Part shown: one piece after another, positions 7,602 through 17,232 of the stretch
Position numbering within the stretch: position 1 is the stretch's first letter
How the letters are laid out: each line of letters begins with the position of its first letter
Origin: Acetivibrio alkalicellulosi
GTDB lineage: Bacteria > Bacillota > Clostridia > Acetivibrionales > Acetivibrionaceae
Length of the DNA stretch: 64,000 nucleotides
Assembly (NCBI GenBank): GCA_008125075.1
Contig: VLTH01000003.1
Location: 458,718-522,717, forward strand
Reading direction: 5' to 3'
Translations under genes and position numbers: made by a program
Notes under the pieces: model-generated
What the model was told of the DNA's origin: nothing
The model's input: the letters and a program-made list of their open reading frames with translations, nothing else
Database searches by the model: none

Positions 7602-10600
7602 TTAGTCAATTAATTCAGCTAAATACAAAGCGTTATAAATGACTTGTAGACTTTCTTCATGGGTAATGTTTTGTTTTGGTCTCAAAGTACCATCACCATA
7701 TCCATTGTATACACCTAAAGCAACGATATCAATCATCTCGTTGGCCCATGTGGATATGGTATCTAGATCTTCAAAATCATTAACATCATTAACAATGGTT
7801 TCTAGAACTAAGAATATTCTAGTCCTTGCAATCATCACAGCCATTTCTTCTCTCGAAATGAAACGATCGCCTTTAAAAGTACCATCTGGATAACCCATAA
7901 TGATGCCTTTTTCTACCAATGTTGCAATAGCTCGATTGACTGTGGTATCCTCAGTCACATCTGTTAAAACAGCACTTGGCTTTTGACCTTCTAAACCCAA
8001 TGCACGGACTAAGTATACGGCAAAATCGGTACGTGTTAAATCTGCTGTTGGATTAAATGCATCCACATTCGGTATTACCATCCTAGATGCCATGTTATTC
8101 ACCATAGCTTCTGACCATCGTCCTTGCACCGATGCAACACGCACACTGTTATAAACAACGGCATAAATTGAATTGGACAGAGAACTTACAACCGCATAGT
8201 ATTGGTCATCGACTAAAACAACACGAGTGGGTACGGATCTAAAAGTGCCATCTGGATTTAAAGCAATCCCTGTTGTTACATCTTCAGGATCAACACCATC
8301 TGGTAATGCAAACATTATTGTTACAAATGAATCAAACGCGTTATACTGAGTGATCACAACATCTTTTACCACTTCCATGGTCACTCCAACAGGTTCAATC
8401 ACAAGATCAACACCCATTGTCTCAGCAGCAGCTTGCATCAATTCCATTTCTTCATCACTTGGTTTGGATACTCGAATCACAAGTTCATCCATTTCACCAA
8501 TAGCTTCTAATACATCTGCTGGAATATGATAACTAAACCCGTCTGCTTGTATTTCTAATCCAGCTGCCTTATCTTTTAACCCTGCAACCAATGCTTGATC
8601 TAAAGTTATTCTGGAATCTTCCAACTCAACATTCAACACAAGTGGCACTTGATCAGAAAGTGTTTCCATGACTGCTTCTAATTTCTCAAGATCCACAGTC
8701 ACCTCATTACCCTCTTGAATGGTTACAATGATTTGGGGTTCTCTATCATCTGGTCCAGCTTGCGGTATATCTGGTGTTTCAATTATTATGGTAGGTGGTG
8801 TTGTTGGTCTTACTGATGGCGTACGTGTTACTGGTGGTGTTATTGGTGGTGTAACAACTTCACCAACTTTTAATGTAAGAATTTGGGTTGTCTCTCCACC
8901 ATAATTCTTAGCAGCTACAGTAAAGGTATACTGACCATCTTCAGCTGGTTTACCTTCTAAAACACCTGTTCTAGAATGAAGCGTCACACCTTCTGGTAAT
9001 GCACCATCTATAATATTAAACCATACAGGCGCATTGGAACCTCTTTCCACATCTAGCATGGTAAAGATCCGTTCACCACTTTCTAAAGATTCTAGTGCTG
9101 TCGTTTGAATGATTGGTGCTGCAACCTCTGGTGTTGCCCAACCTTCTACTAAATCTACAATCGCATCAAATGCTGGTTTTGCAGATAAACTGCCATCAAA
9201 TAGTAATGGGAAGCCAGAACTTCTCCAACTGCTATTATCTGCCATACCCCAAATGGATACACGACTTAACTTGTCTGCACGTTCTAAGTATAACTCAAAA
9301 ATTTGCGCATACCGTTCTGCTTGTATCGCTAATTGTTCTGGTGAAAGCGCTGTGTAGGCATCGCTGCCATGACCACCATAAGTGATATCAAGCTCAGTCA
9401 CACTCACCCGTGCCCCTGTTTCAATATAACGATCTAACGCATCTCTCACATTGTCTACGCTGGTTGTCCAACCTTCGATGTGATAATGACTTTGCATACC
9501 AATAGACTCAATGAGCAATCTGCCATCATACTCATCATGGGCTTCCCAGATGGCATTGATTTCTTCTACCATTTGAGCAATTGCATCACGTTTAGCTGGA
9601 ATTTCATCATTGTAATCGTTATAGTATAGGATGGATGTTGGGAAATATTTTCTTGCATAATAGAACGCATAGAAAATATAATCGCTTGGATCTTCACCAG
9701 CTTCTGTATCTAAACCATTATTAAAAGCTTGATACCATGGTGACGCTGTTCGCATTTGTGTACGCCAGCTTCCTGGTTGATCTAACCATGTGCCACCACC
9801 ACTTGCAATAGCTTCGTTCACAACATCCCAACCATAAAAAGCCCCTAACGTACCTTGTGCTTCAAAATGCTCTGAAACAGTTTTTATGTAATACTCCATA
9901 CGATCTTTGGCTTCTGCTCTTGTTAGCGGTGTGTTAGCCGCACTTCTAAAGAGCCAGTTTGGACTTTGCGAATGCCATACAAGGGCATGCCCAACTAATT
10001 GTATGTCATTTTTAATAGCAAAGTTTACAATTCGGTCTGCATCCGTAAAGTTAAATTGCTCAGGCGTTGGTACTGTATAGCTATTTTCTGGCCCTGCAAT
10101 ACTGGATGGTTTATGACCGTTTTCTGCTGTAATTACATTAAAGTGATGTAAAAATGCTTCACTTGTTTGATTGGAGTTCATTAAAGTTTCTGTGGAATAA
10201 ATGTTACCAAGACCAAAGTATGGCTCAAATAATTCCGCTAACCTAGGCTCATCAAAATTCCATTTTGGTGTTGATGGTAAGCCTTCGGTATCAAGATCAC
10301 CAATCTGATACACAAACACATCATCAATGGTAATGGTTACTGTTGCTGCATTACCTGTTTGAATTCGAAGACCTCTTTGTCCACTACTGATCAACGTATT
10401 AATCTGTAAACGACTTAAGGTCACATCAATGGTCCATTCTGTCGCAGAAGGAGCTACACTTGTCGTAGATCCAATAAGATTCCATGGTGAATCGGTTTGA
10501 TTCCATTGAATGGTTCGATTACCTGTACCAGCCCCTACCGCCATACGACCGTTAGCCACAAAACGATAGCTACCGCCACGTTCCACACCAATGGCTGGGA

Positions 10601-13547
10601 ACATAAAGTCTAGAGCATGCCAGTTTTCTGAACGATTGCTAAGCTCTATACTGATCTGTCCTGCTTCTTCTGGATGTGCTACAACAGTCACCACTGGTGA
10701 ACCAGAAACCAACATGGCTTCACTCACATCATCAAAGTCGCCAGCAGTACCTGTTGCCCCAATTTCTAAACCTTGAAGGGCTGCATCATCTGCCATTGAA
10801 TAGACTAACACAGCTGGTGGGTCTACCGACGGATCATCTGATGGATCACCTGGTGTGACATCTGCTACTGCAATCAAGGTGACTTTAACCGAATCTAAGT
10901 AAAATTCTACATTTACATCTTGATGTTCGAAGTTCAGGTTAAAGGATGTCATGTCTTCTGGCATGGTTAATTCAGTCTTAAACTCAACAAATCCATCTTC
11001 TACGGTTAATGTGCGATTGGATAACCAAGGCCATTGATTGCCAGTAGAAATCCCTTCATTGTACTCACCACTCATTACATAGTTGTTGTCCACATCGGCT
11101 TTTGCGGCCATATAGCCAACAAACTCATAGGTGTTTCCTGGTTGAACGATGCCTGTCAACGGCAAAGATGCACCATGCCAATTTTGAGCACGATCGCTCA
11201 CAAGAACAGAATAATCGCCTTCGTGACTCACTTCATCTGTCCGAGTTAATGTGGCACTGCCACGACTGTTGAAACCATCTAAGTCTGTTTCAAAACTTGT
11301 ATCAACTAGTACAACTGGTAAAGCTGGTGCACTATCACCATCTAGTACCAGCCAGCCCCAAAATTCGGTAGACTGCCAGCCATTATCAGTATGATCATTC
11401 CATTTAGAAAATGCTTGTCTGCCAGATGTTTCACCAACTGTCCAGGCATCATTGACTTGTAAGTCAAATCCAAGCCTTCTACCAGCATAGACTTCACCCT
11501 CTAATGGAATACGCACTTCCACTTGATAACCATTTGAACTGTCTTGTACCTCAAAAGTCATGCCTTCTATAGTCCCTGTAGAACCATAAGAATGTATACC
11601 TGCTCGGTTAAATCGAAGTTGATAGTCGCCAGGCATATAGTTAGAAATTCTTGAGTCTGTATTGGATATAAATACCTCAAGAGAATCCTGTTCATGGGCT
11701 TCCGATGCCGCTACATTAGGTGTATGGTCGGTGACATTGGCTAAGATATAAATCGCATCTTCGTGCCATACAACCCTTGCAACCGCTGTAGCACCATTAT
11801 GGGCTGTCATTTGATTAGCCACTGGTATCACTTCTGAATCTTGATACGCCTCCAGATTAAAATCACCTACGACAGGTTGTCCTTTAGATGCCAATGCTGT
11901 TTGAGCATCTGGTGTTTCTGGCAGGGGATATGCTATAAGGAAAGCATCTGGATCCGCAATGGCATGGAAGACATGCTTTGGTCCATATTGAGGATCTAGT
12001 AAATTTGGATGACGATCTGCTCGCCATGATTCACGATCAGACATCCCCCAGAAAGTGACTCGATGAATCACATCGCTATGATCTCTTAAAATTTGCATCA
12101 ATTGGGCATAAAATTGAGCTTGACGAATTTCAACTTCTTCTGGTAAACGTGCTGCGTCTTCAAAACCAGGTACCGTAACGTCAATTTCTGTCAAACTAAT
12201 GCCGATGGGTGGTAAATCTTCGTGTCCAGTAATTTCACTAAAACGCTCAATACTTGTTCGAATGGAATTTAAGGGTGTCTGTAAATTATAATGACCTTGC
12301 ATCCCAATGCGATGAATGGGTACACCTGCGTCACGCAACTCTTGCACCATTGCTTTTATAATGGTGGCTTTAAAATAATCATTGTCATTATAATCGTTAT
12401 AATAGAGGATAGCATCTGGGTCCATTTCATGGGCGATGTTAAAGGCTATCGCAATATAATCCTCACCAATGGCACGTAACCATTTGGTATCACGCAAATG
12501 TAAGCGCCAATCTTCTGGGTCAAGGCCTTGTCTTGGTTGAATGGCTTCATTTAAAACATCCCAGCCTGTTATGACACCTGGATAGGTATCATTAAAATGG
12601 CCCATAACAGTTTCAATATGATCTCTCATAATTTCGATGGCTTCATCACGGGTTGGCTCTAACGCTTCAAACCATGGGAAGGATTGAGAGTGCCATATCA
12701 AAGTATGTCCAATGACTTCTTGATTAGTATCCTTAGCAAAATTCATCATATCATTGGCTGCATTAAAGGTAAACACACCTTGTACATTTTGCAAATGATC
12801 GGGCTTCATAATATTTTCAGCTGTGATCACATTAAAATGATGGGCTAATACTTCACCACGTATATCTGTGCGAAAACCTGGTGTATAAATATTACCCATG
12901 GTAAAGTGATCTGCCCAAATCTTATGTAGCGGAGTTGCTTCTAATGTAATTGGTGCCCTTCTAACGTTTAAAGGCAAATCACTTTCGTCTGCTTCTTCAA
13001 GTAAAGTCACACGAACTGAATCTAAATAAAATTCAATGTTAGCATTTTGATGTTCAAAGTTCAGATTAAAGTTTGTCATGTCTTCTGGCATGGTTAATAC
13101 TGCCCTAAACTCAACAAATCCATCTTCAACGGTTAATAATCGATTGGATAACCAAGGCCATTGATTGCCAGTAGAAATCCCTGCATTGTACTCGCCACTC
13201 ATTATGTAGTTGTTGTCCACATCGGCTTTTGCGGCCATATAACCCACAAACTCGTAAGTATTACCTGGTTGAACAATCCCTGTTAGTGGCAACGACGCAC
13301 CATGCCAATTTTCATTTCGGTTACTCACAAGAACCGCATACTCACCTTCATATTTAACATCTGTGATGCGTTCTAAAGTAGAATCACCACGACCTACGAA
13401 ACCACCTAAATCGGTTTCAAAACTTGTTTCCACTAACACCCTTGGTACTGTGCTAGGCTCATCCGCTGCAAAAGACGTTATGACCATGGTCATCATTAGT
13501 ACACTACTCATGATCCATGCTAATACACGTTTACTTCTTACCATCAT
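7602..13547 (-). CDS. S-layer-anchored endo-1,4-beta-xylanase with two GH10 domains
   Basis: This 1981-residue secreted enzyme starts at an ATG behind GGGGAGGAG; an upstream frame extension is ignored. In order it has a signal peptide (1 to about 28), a CBM22-like module (35-185), GH10-1 (200-535), a CBM9 module (550-740), a second CBM22-like module nearly copying the first (745-890), a third CBM-like module (about 910-1080), GH10-2 (1090-1470), an Ig-like module (1477-1566), a Pro/Thr linker, an unassigned 200-residue region, and three SLH repeats (about 1810-1981). Both GH10 domains keep their acid/base (WDVLNEA, WDVVNEA) and nucleophile (TEID, TELD) glutamates. It should bind the cell envelope and cut xylan outside the cell. 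The gene is visibly richer in G+C than its neighbours and lies between direct repeats, which suggests acquisition by transfer. Confidence 0.93.
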   Translation of the reverse strand: MMVRSKRVLAWIMSSVLMMTMVITSFAADEPSTVPRVLVETSFETDLGGFVGRGDSTLERITDVKYEGEYAVLVSNRNENWHGASLPLTGIVQPGNTYEFVGYMAAKADVDNNYIMSGEYNAGISTGNQWPWLSNRLLTVEDGFVEFRAVLTMPEDMTNFNLNFEHQNANIEFYLDSVRVTLLEEADESDLPLNVRRAPITLEATPLHKIWADHFTMGNIYTPGFRTDIRGEVLAHHFNVITAENIMKPDHLQNVQGVFTFNAANDMMNFAKDTNQEVIGHTLIWHSQSFPWFEALEPTRDEAIEIMRDHIETVMGHFNDTYPGVITGWDVLNEAIQPRQGLDPEDWRLHLRDTKWLRAIGEDYIAIAFNIAHEMDPDAILYYNDYNDNDYFKATIIKAMVQELRDAGVPIHRIGMQGHYNLQTPLNSIRTSIERFSEITGHEDLPPIGISLTEIDVTVPGFEDAARLPEEVEIRQAQFYAQLMQILRDHSDVIHRVTFWGMSDRESWRADRHPNLLDPQYGPKHVFHAIADPDAFLIAYPLPETPDAQTALASKGQPVVGDFNLEAYQDSEVIPVANQMTAHNGATAVARVVWHEDAIYILANVTDHTPNVAASEAHEQDSLEVFISNTDSRISNYMPGDYQLRFNRAGIHSYGSTGTIEGMTFEVQDSSNGYQVEVRIPLEGEVYAGRRLGFDLQVNDAWTVGETSGRQAFSKWNDHTDNGWQSTEFWGWLVLDGDSAPALPVVLVDTSFETDLDGFNSRGSATLTRTDEVSHEGDYSVLVSDRAQNWHGASLPLTGIVQPGNTYEFVGYMAAKADVDNNYVMSGEYNEGISTGNQWPWLSNRTLTVEDGFVEFKTELTMPEDMTSFNLNFEHQDVNVEFYLDSVKVTLIAVADVTPGDPSDDPSVDPPAVLVYSMADDAALQGLEIGATGTAGDFDDVSEAMLVSGSPVVTVVAHPEEAGQISIELSNRSENWHALDFMFPAIGVERGGSYRFVANGRMAVGAGTGNRTIQWNQTDSPWNLIGSTTSVAPSATEWTIDVTLSRLQINTLISSGQRGLRIQTGNAATVTITIDDVFVYQIGDLDTEGLPSTPKWNFDEPRLAELFEPYFGLGNIYSTETLMNSNQTSEAFLHHFNVITAENGHKPSSIAGPENSYTVPTPEQFNFTDADRIVNFAIKNDIQLVGHALVWHSQSPNWLFRSAANTPLTRAEAKDRMEYYIKTVSEHFEAQGTLGAFYGWDVVNEAIASGGGTWLDQPGSWRTQMRTASPWYQAFNNGLDTEAGEDPSDYIFYAFYYARKYFPTSILYYNDYNDEIPAKRDAIAQMVEEINAIWEAHDEYDGRLLIESIGMQSHYHIEGWTTSVDNVRDALDRYIETGARVSVTELDITYGGHGSDAYTALSPEQLAIQAERYAQIFELYLERADKLSRVSIWGMADNSSWRSSGFPLLFDGSLSAKPAFDAIVDLVEGWATPEVAAPIIQTTALESLESGERIFTMLDVERGSNAPVWFNIIDGALPEGVTLHSRTGVLEGKPAEDGQYTFTVAAKNYGGETTQILTLKVGEVVTPPITPPVTRTPSVRPTTPPTIIIETPDIPQAGPDDREPQIIVTIQEGNEVTVDLEKLEAVMETLSDQVPLVLNVELEDSRITLDQALVAGLKDKAAGLEIQADGFSYHIPADVLEAIGEMDELVIRVSKPSDEEMELMQAAAETMGVDLVIEPVGVTMEVVKDVVITQYNAFDSFVTIMFALPDGVDPEDVTTGIALNPDGTFRSVPTRVVLVDDQYYAVVSSLSNSIYAVVYNSVRVASVQGRWSEAMVNNMASRMVIPNVDAFNPTADLTRTDFAVYLVRALGLEGQKPSAVLTDVTEDTTVNRAIATLVEKGIIMGYPDGTFKGDRFISREEMAVMIARTRIFLVLETIVNDVNDFEDLDTISTWANEMIDIVALGVYNGYGDGTLRPKQNITHEESLQVIYNALYLAELID

Positions 13548-13633
13548 ATGTTCTCCTCCCCAAATAATGAAATGTAGCAAATTGACGGGAAATTTTTATA
13601 GATTGATCAGTTCAAGATATTAATAGATAGGCA

Positions 13634-13674
13634 TTTGCTATTTTTATAATATCATAGCAAACCCTGTTTTTCAA
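13634..13674 (-). promoter_or_regulatory. Probable xylanase promoter with overlapping palindrome
   Basis: On the minus strand TTGAAA (13674-13669), a 17-bp spacer and TATTAT (13651-13646) lie about 100 bp before the start codon. An inverted repeat TTTGCTAT (13634-13641) and ATAGCAAA (13654-13661) straddles the -10 and is a candidate repressor site. Confidence 0.5.
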
Positions 13675-13818
13675 TACTAACTATTGATTTACAATGAAAA
13701 CTGACCACTGTTTTACACTAAAAGTTGTAAATTATTTTCAATTAACCAGACGATTTATTGACTGAATTCATCAAATATGATTAAATATATATAATTAATT
13801 AATTTAGGAAGTGATTTG

Positions 13819-15222
13819 ATGGACAGATTCATAACCTTACAAAAGATAAATCGTTGGTGGTCTACAGGCAAAGTCGATACTCCTTTTCTTTTCAAAGTGC
13901 TCCGAGACGAGTTTAATGAAATAACAGCACGTTTAGAAGATAGGAGAATTTTATCGCTTATTGGGCCAAGGCGAGTAGGTAAATCAACCCTAATATATCA
14001 AACGATTGACTTCTTACTTAAATCCGATATAGATCCCAAACGTATTTTACTATTCAGTGGGGATGAACCAGGACTTTTTAGCAACAACGAAACAATCAAC
14101 GATATTCTAAATGACTATTCAAGAGAAATCTTGAACCAAAGCCTAGAAACCTTAGAGAATAAAATATATATCTTTATTGATGAAATTCATTTTATCAAGG
14201 ATTGGCAGCTATACTTAAAAAGTTTTTATGACAGGAGATACAAAGTTAAGCTTATCATAAGTGGCTCATCTTCGACTCATTTATTTAAGGATTCAAGAGA
14301 ATCCCTCATGGGTAGATTAGATGATATATACATCCTGCCACTTGGAATGGGACAATTTACAAAGTTTTATTCAGCTTATAAGGAAGAAATGAATCTGGAC
14401 AATTTAAGTCAGTTACTTCCTGCCCAATCCTTATTTGATGATCCAGAAGAATATTATCGTACAATAAACGAAAACAAGTATAAAATAGCTGAGTATGAAG
14501 GTGTCATGAACAAGATTATCAAATCTTACCTTTTAGTTGGCGGATATCCTGAATACTTTGACACTAACAGTATTTTACTATGGCAAAAACGATTAGTCGA
14601 TGACATTATTTCAAGAGGACTTTACCGAGATATTGTTAGTATTTACAATATTAAAAATCCTGAAATATTAGAAAGACTCATGTACTACATTGCGGCTAAT
14701 AGTGGTGGCGAGTTCTCATATTCGAGTATTGCACAAACTCTGGGAGTAGATACAGTCACGATTTCATCCTATATTAACTATTTATCACAGGCATTTTTTA
14801 TTAGTGTATGCGACAACTATTCTGCCAATATAGGTAAAGTGATTAGAAAGAATAAAAAAGTATTTATTGCAGATAGTGGTATTCGGAATGCCATGCTAAG
14901 AAACAATGAATTATCAGCTGAGGACGAAGGCTTTCAAGTTGAAAATTGTTCTATTCAAATAGCGAGAAGTTATTGTGAACCAGAAAATTACTCTGTATAT
15001 TTCTGGCGTGATAATCAAAAAGAAACAGATATTGTTATTGATAAGAAGATAGAACTATTACCAATAGAAGTGAAATATCGAAATACCATTCTTGATAAAG
15101 ATATAAAAGGATTATTGGCATTCAAAGAAAAGTATAAAACCAAAACAGGAGTTGTTATTACAAAGACTTATTTAGATAAAAAAGATGACATTATTTATAT
15201 TCCTTTTTGGATGATTCGATAG
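13819..15222 (+). CDS. AAA_14 / DUF4143 ATP-binding protein
   Basis: This is a 467-residue protein. The Walker A motif LIGPRRVGKSTLI lies at about residue 49-61 and the Walker B motif IYIFIDEIHFIKDW at about 117. The sensor stretch LIISGSSSTHL follows, then the C-terminal DUF4143 region with a helix-turn-helix-like segment (IAQTLGVDTVTISSYINYL) and a nuclease-like end (KETDIVID ... LPIEVKY). I chose the ATG at 13819 because AGGAAGTG lies just upstream. The family is widespread and its cellular role is unknown. Base composition is closer to the host than that of the xylanase. It sits divergent from the xylanase, inside the segment bracketed by the repeat blocks. Confidence 0.85.
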   Translation: MDRFITLQKINRWWSTGKVDTPFLFKVLRDEFNEITARLEDRRILSLIGPRRVGKSTLIYQTIDFLLKSDIDPKRILLFSGDEPGLFSNNETINDILNDYSREILNQSLETLENKIYIFIDEIHFIKDWQLYLKSFYDRRYKVKLIISGSSSTHLFKDSRESLMGRLDDIYILPLGMGQFTKFYSAYKEEMNLDNLSQLLPAQSLFDDPEEYYRTINENKYKIAEYEGVMNKIIKSYLLVGGYPEYFDTNSILLWQKRLVDDIISRGLYRDIVSIYNIKNPEILERLMYYIAANSGGEFSYSSIAQTLGVDTVTISSYINYLSQAFFISVCDNYSANIGKVIRKNKKVFIADSGIRNAMLRNNELSAEDEGFQVENCSIQIARSYCEPENYSVYFWRDNQKETDIVIDKKIELLPIEVKYRNTILDKDIKGLLAFKEKYKTKTGVVITKTYLDKKDDIIYIPFWMIR

Positions 15223-15350
15223 CAAACTTAGATAAAACAAAGAAAAAATAAAGCTTGACCAGCTAATGCTTTATTTGATGCATTACCAAGTGACAGTAAG
15301 AAAAAGTTTACAATATAGGCTTTTGTAATCAAAAATTTTATAACAATCAA

Positions 15351-16286
15351 TTGATTATTTTAACTGAGGAAAAGGATAAAGATAAACCATTGCTTGTATA
15401 CAAAACAGCGAAGGGTAATCATGCAAGGGGAATTTATAATCAACGTCAAATAGATGTAATATTTGAAGAAGTAATACCAGAACAAAAGAAAGTACATGGA
15501 GACATGTTTATAACAGTAGAATGTAAAGAACGTTCGGTAAATTACCATATAGAATTTCAAACACTAAATGATAAAACAATGGCAATAAGGATGTTTACTT
15601 ATGGATTTGAAAAAGCATTAGAATTAGCATGTAATCATGAAGGAGAAGAAATAGTACTGGATTTTCCAAAGCAGCTGGTAATATATTTAGAGAAAAATCA
15701 AAACATAAAAGATTCTATTTCGCTAATAATAAGAAAGCCAAATGAAAGCATGGAAAGATATGAATTTCCAACAATGAAGTACTGGGAATATACACAAGAG
15801 GATTTGATTAATAAAAAAATGTATGCATTACTGCCATTTCAAGTGTTTAATACACGAAAGGCAGTAGAGAGTATTTCAAATAGCAGAAAAACACATGAAG
15901 AAAAAGCACAGCTTATAAATATTGAGTTTAATAAATTGATAAAAGTAATTGAAAGTGTAGGAAAAAGCTCAGCAGATTTATACGAAAAAGAAGAAATAAA
16001 TTTAAGGGATTTTGAGAGGATATTGTTAGTGCTTAAAAACATATCAGATTACATATATAATAAATATGGAGAATACGAGAAATTGGAGAAGGAGGTTGAA
16101 AATATGTTAACATCGTTATATAATCCAGCTATTGCAGAAGAAAACAGAAAAATAGGAGAAAAGAAAAAAGCTTTTGAGATAGCGAGGGAAGCTATAAAAG
16201 AGGGAGCAGATATAGAGTTTGTTGCAAAAATAACAAAATTAGACAAAGAGGAAATAATAAATATAAAAGAAGAATTAAACAAATAA
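15351..16286 (+). CDS. Rpn family nuclease, copy B with replaced N-terminus
   Basis: Residues from about 48 to the end are nearly identical to copy A, including GDMFITVECKERS and HIEFQT. A six-codon insertion (ENRKIG) lies near the C-terminus. The first 47 residues (EEKDKDKPLLVYKTAKGN...) are unrelated to copy A and replace the conserved LDQLMKIMFKL and LLNALFDENYD segments. A short scrap of that lost sequence survives upstream at 15239-15285. The first codon is not a strong start and no ribosome site is visible. It is therefore probably a non-functional mosaic, possibly formed by joining two Rpn-like genes. Confidence 0.55.
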   Translation: MIILTEEKDKDKPLLVYKTAKGNHARGIYNQRQIDVIFEEVIPEQKKVHGDMFITVECKERSVNYHIEFQTLNDKTMAIRMFTYGFEKALELACNHEGEEIVLDFPKQLVIYLEKNQNIKDSISLIIRKPNESMERYEFPTMKYWEYTQEDLINKKMYALLPFQVFNTRKAVESISNSRKTHEEKAQLINIEFNKLIKVIESVGKSSADLYEKEEINLRDFERILLVLKNISDYIYNKYGEYEKLEKEVENMLTSLYNPAIAEENRKIGEKKKAFEIAREAIKEGADIEFVAKITKLDKEEIINIKEELNK

Positions 16287-16330
16287 ACACAAAGAAATAG
16301 TTACTTTTGAAAGATTAAAATTAAATAAAC

Positions 16331-16380
16331 GGGAGTGTAAAAAATTCGAATATACAGAATTATTTACACTCCCATTTATT
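16331..16380. terminator. Terminator between Rpn copy B and convergent sigK
   Basis: The inverted repeat GGGAGTGTAAAAAATTC (from 16331) pairs with the arm ending CACTCCC at 16373, with flanking A/T runs. It matches the terminator at 6827 and probably serves both converging genes. Confidence 0.7.
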
Positions 16381-16454
16381 AACAAACAGATAGGCGAAGT
16401 AAAGCTAATAATTCTTTTACGGGTGAATAAAAATCCATTACACTAGGCTATCTT

Positions 16455-17162
16455 TTAAAAGCCATCAGGACGTAATTCTCTACCAAGTTTCTTTATAGCC
16501 TTTTTCTCGATTCTAGACACATATGACCTTGATATTCCAAGCATTTTAGCAATTTCTCTTTGAGTTTTGCTTGTGCCGTTTAAAAGTCCATATCTAAGCT
16601 CTAAAACAAGTTTTTCTCTATTTTTTAATACATCTTTCATTTTCATATACAAGCGTTTAATTTGCATTTTTAACTCTACTTCTTCAACAACAGATTCAGA
16701 TTCATGACATATAACATCAATTAAAGATATTTCATTTCCATCTCTGTCAACACCTATTGGATCCTGGAGAGAAACCTCACTTTGTATTTTTTTACTTGAT
16801 CTTATGTGCATAAGAATTTCGTTTTCTATGCACCTTGCTGCATATGTTGCAAGTCTAGTGCCTTTGTCGTGGTTAAATGTAGCAATAGCTTTTATAAGTC
16901 CTATTGTACCAATTGAAATAAGGTCATCACAGTCACTAGAAATAGAATTATATTTTTTTACAATATGAGCAACAAGACGTAAATTTCTTTCAATCAAAAC
17001 ATTTCGTGCATCTTCATTGCCGGCTCCCAATTGCTTAATAAAGTGCTGTTCTTCTTCCGGATTTAATGGCTGAGGGAATGAATTGACATTTGAGACATAT
17101 CCAAAAAGAAAGAATACATTTTTTACAATATCAAATAATGGTATAAGCAGAATGTTATACAA
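16455..17162 (-). CDS. sigK: RNA polymerase sporulation sigma factor sigma-K
   Basis: This 235-residue protein directs late mother-cell transcription during sporulation. The N-terminal hydrophobic pro-sequence (about residues 1-20, NILLIPLFDIVKNVFFLFGY) is present, so activity should await cleavage by a SpoIVFB-type protease. Then come FPQPL, the region 2 core RNLRLVAHIVKKY and DDLISIGTIGLIKAI, ATYAARCIENEILMHIR, and the region 4 helix-turn-helix [23 protein letters not shown]. It starts at a TTG behind TGGAGG. The gene is uninterrupted here, unlike the skin-split Bacillus gene, but two truncated 3' copies lie 9.5 and 11-13 kb away. It follows a PBP gene on the same strand. Confidence 0.93.
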   Translation of the reverse strand: MYNILLIPLFDIVKNVFFLFGYVSNVNSFPQPLNPEEEQHFIKQLGAGNEDARNVLIERNLRLVAHIVKKYNSISSDCDDLISIGTIGLIKAIATFNHDKGTRLATYAARCIENEILMHIRSSKKIQSEVSLQDPIGVDRDGNEISLIDVICHESESVVEEVELKMQIKRLYMKMKDVLKNREKLVLELRYGLLNGTSKTQREIAKMLGISRSYVSRIEKKAIKKLGRELRPDGF

Positions 17163-17232
17163 GATTAAGTACCTCCAATAAATAGGCTACTTTATAAGTA
17201 TATGTGAGTAGAGTATGATAGGTGCAAGTCTA

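Larger units (their letters stand above)
15239..16830. repeat. Direct repeat block, copy B (Rpn gene, terminator, sigK 3' half)
   Basis: This is the partner of 5838-7334. The left edge matches 30 bp of Rpn copy A, then loses most of the N-terminal coding sequence. About 200 bp of unrelated sequence follows, and from 15490 identity is near complete to 16830. Here sigK continues beyond the junction into its intact 5' half. Confidence 0.8.

Noticed and set aside
16455-17162. Intact sigK as sigma-E rather than sigma-K
   Set aside because: The short hydrophobic pro-sequence followed by FPQPL and the lack of neighbouring spoIIGA/sigG genes fit sigma-K.
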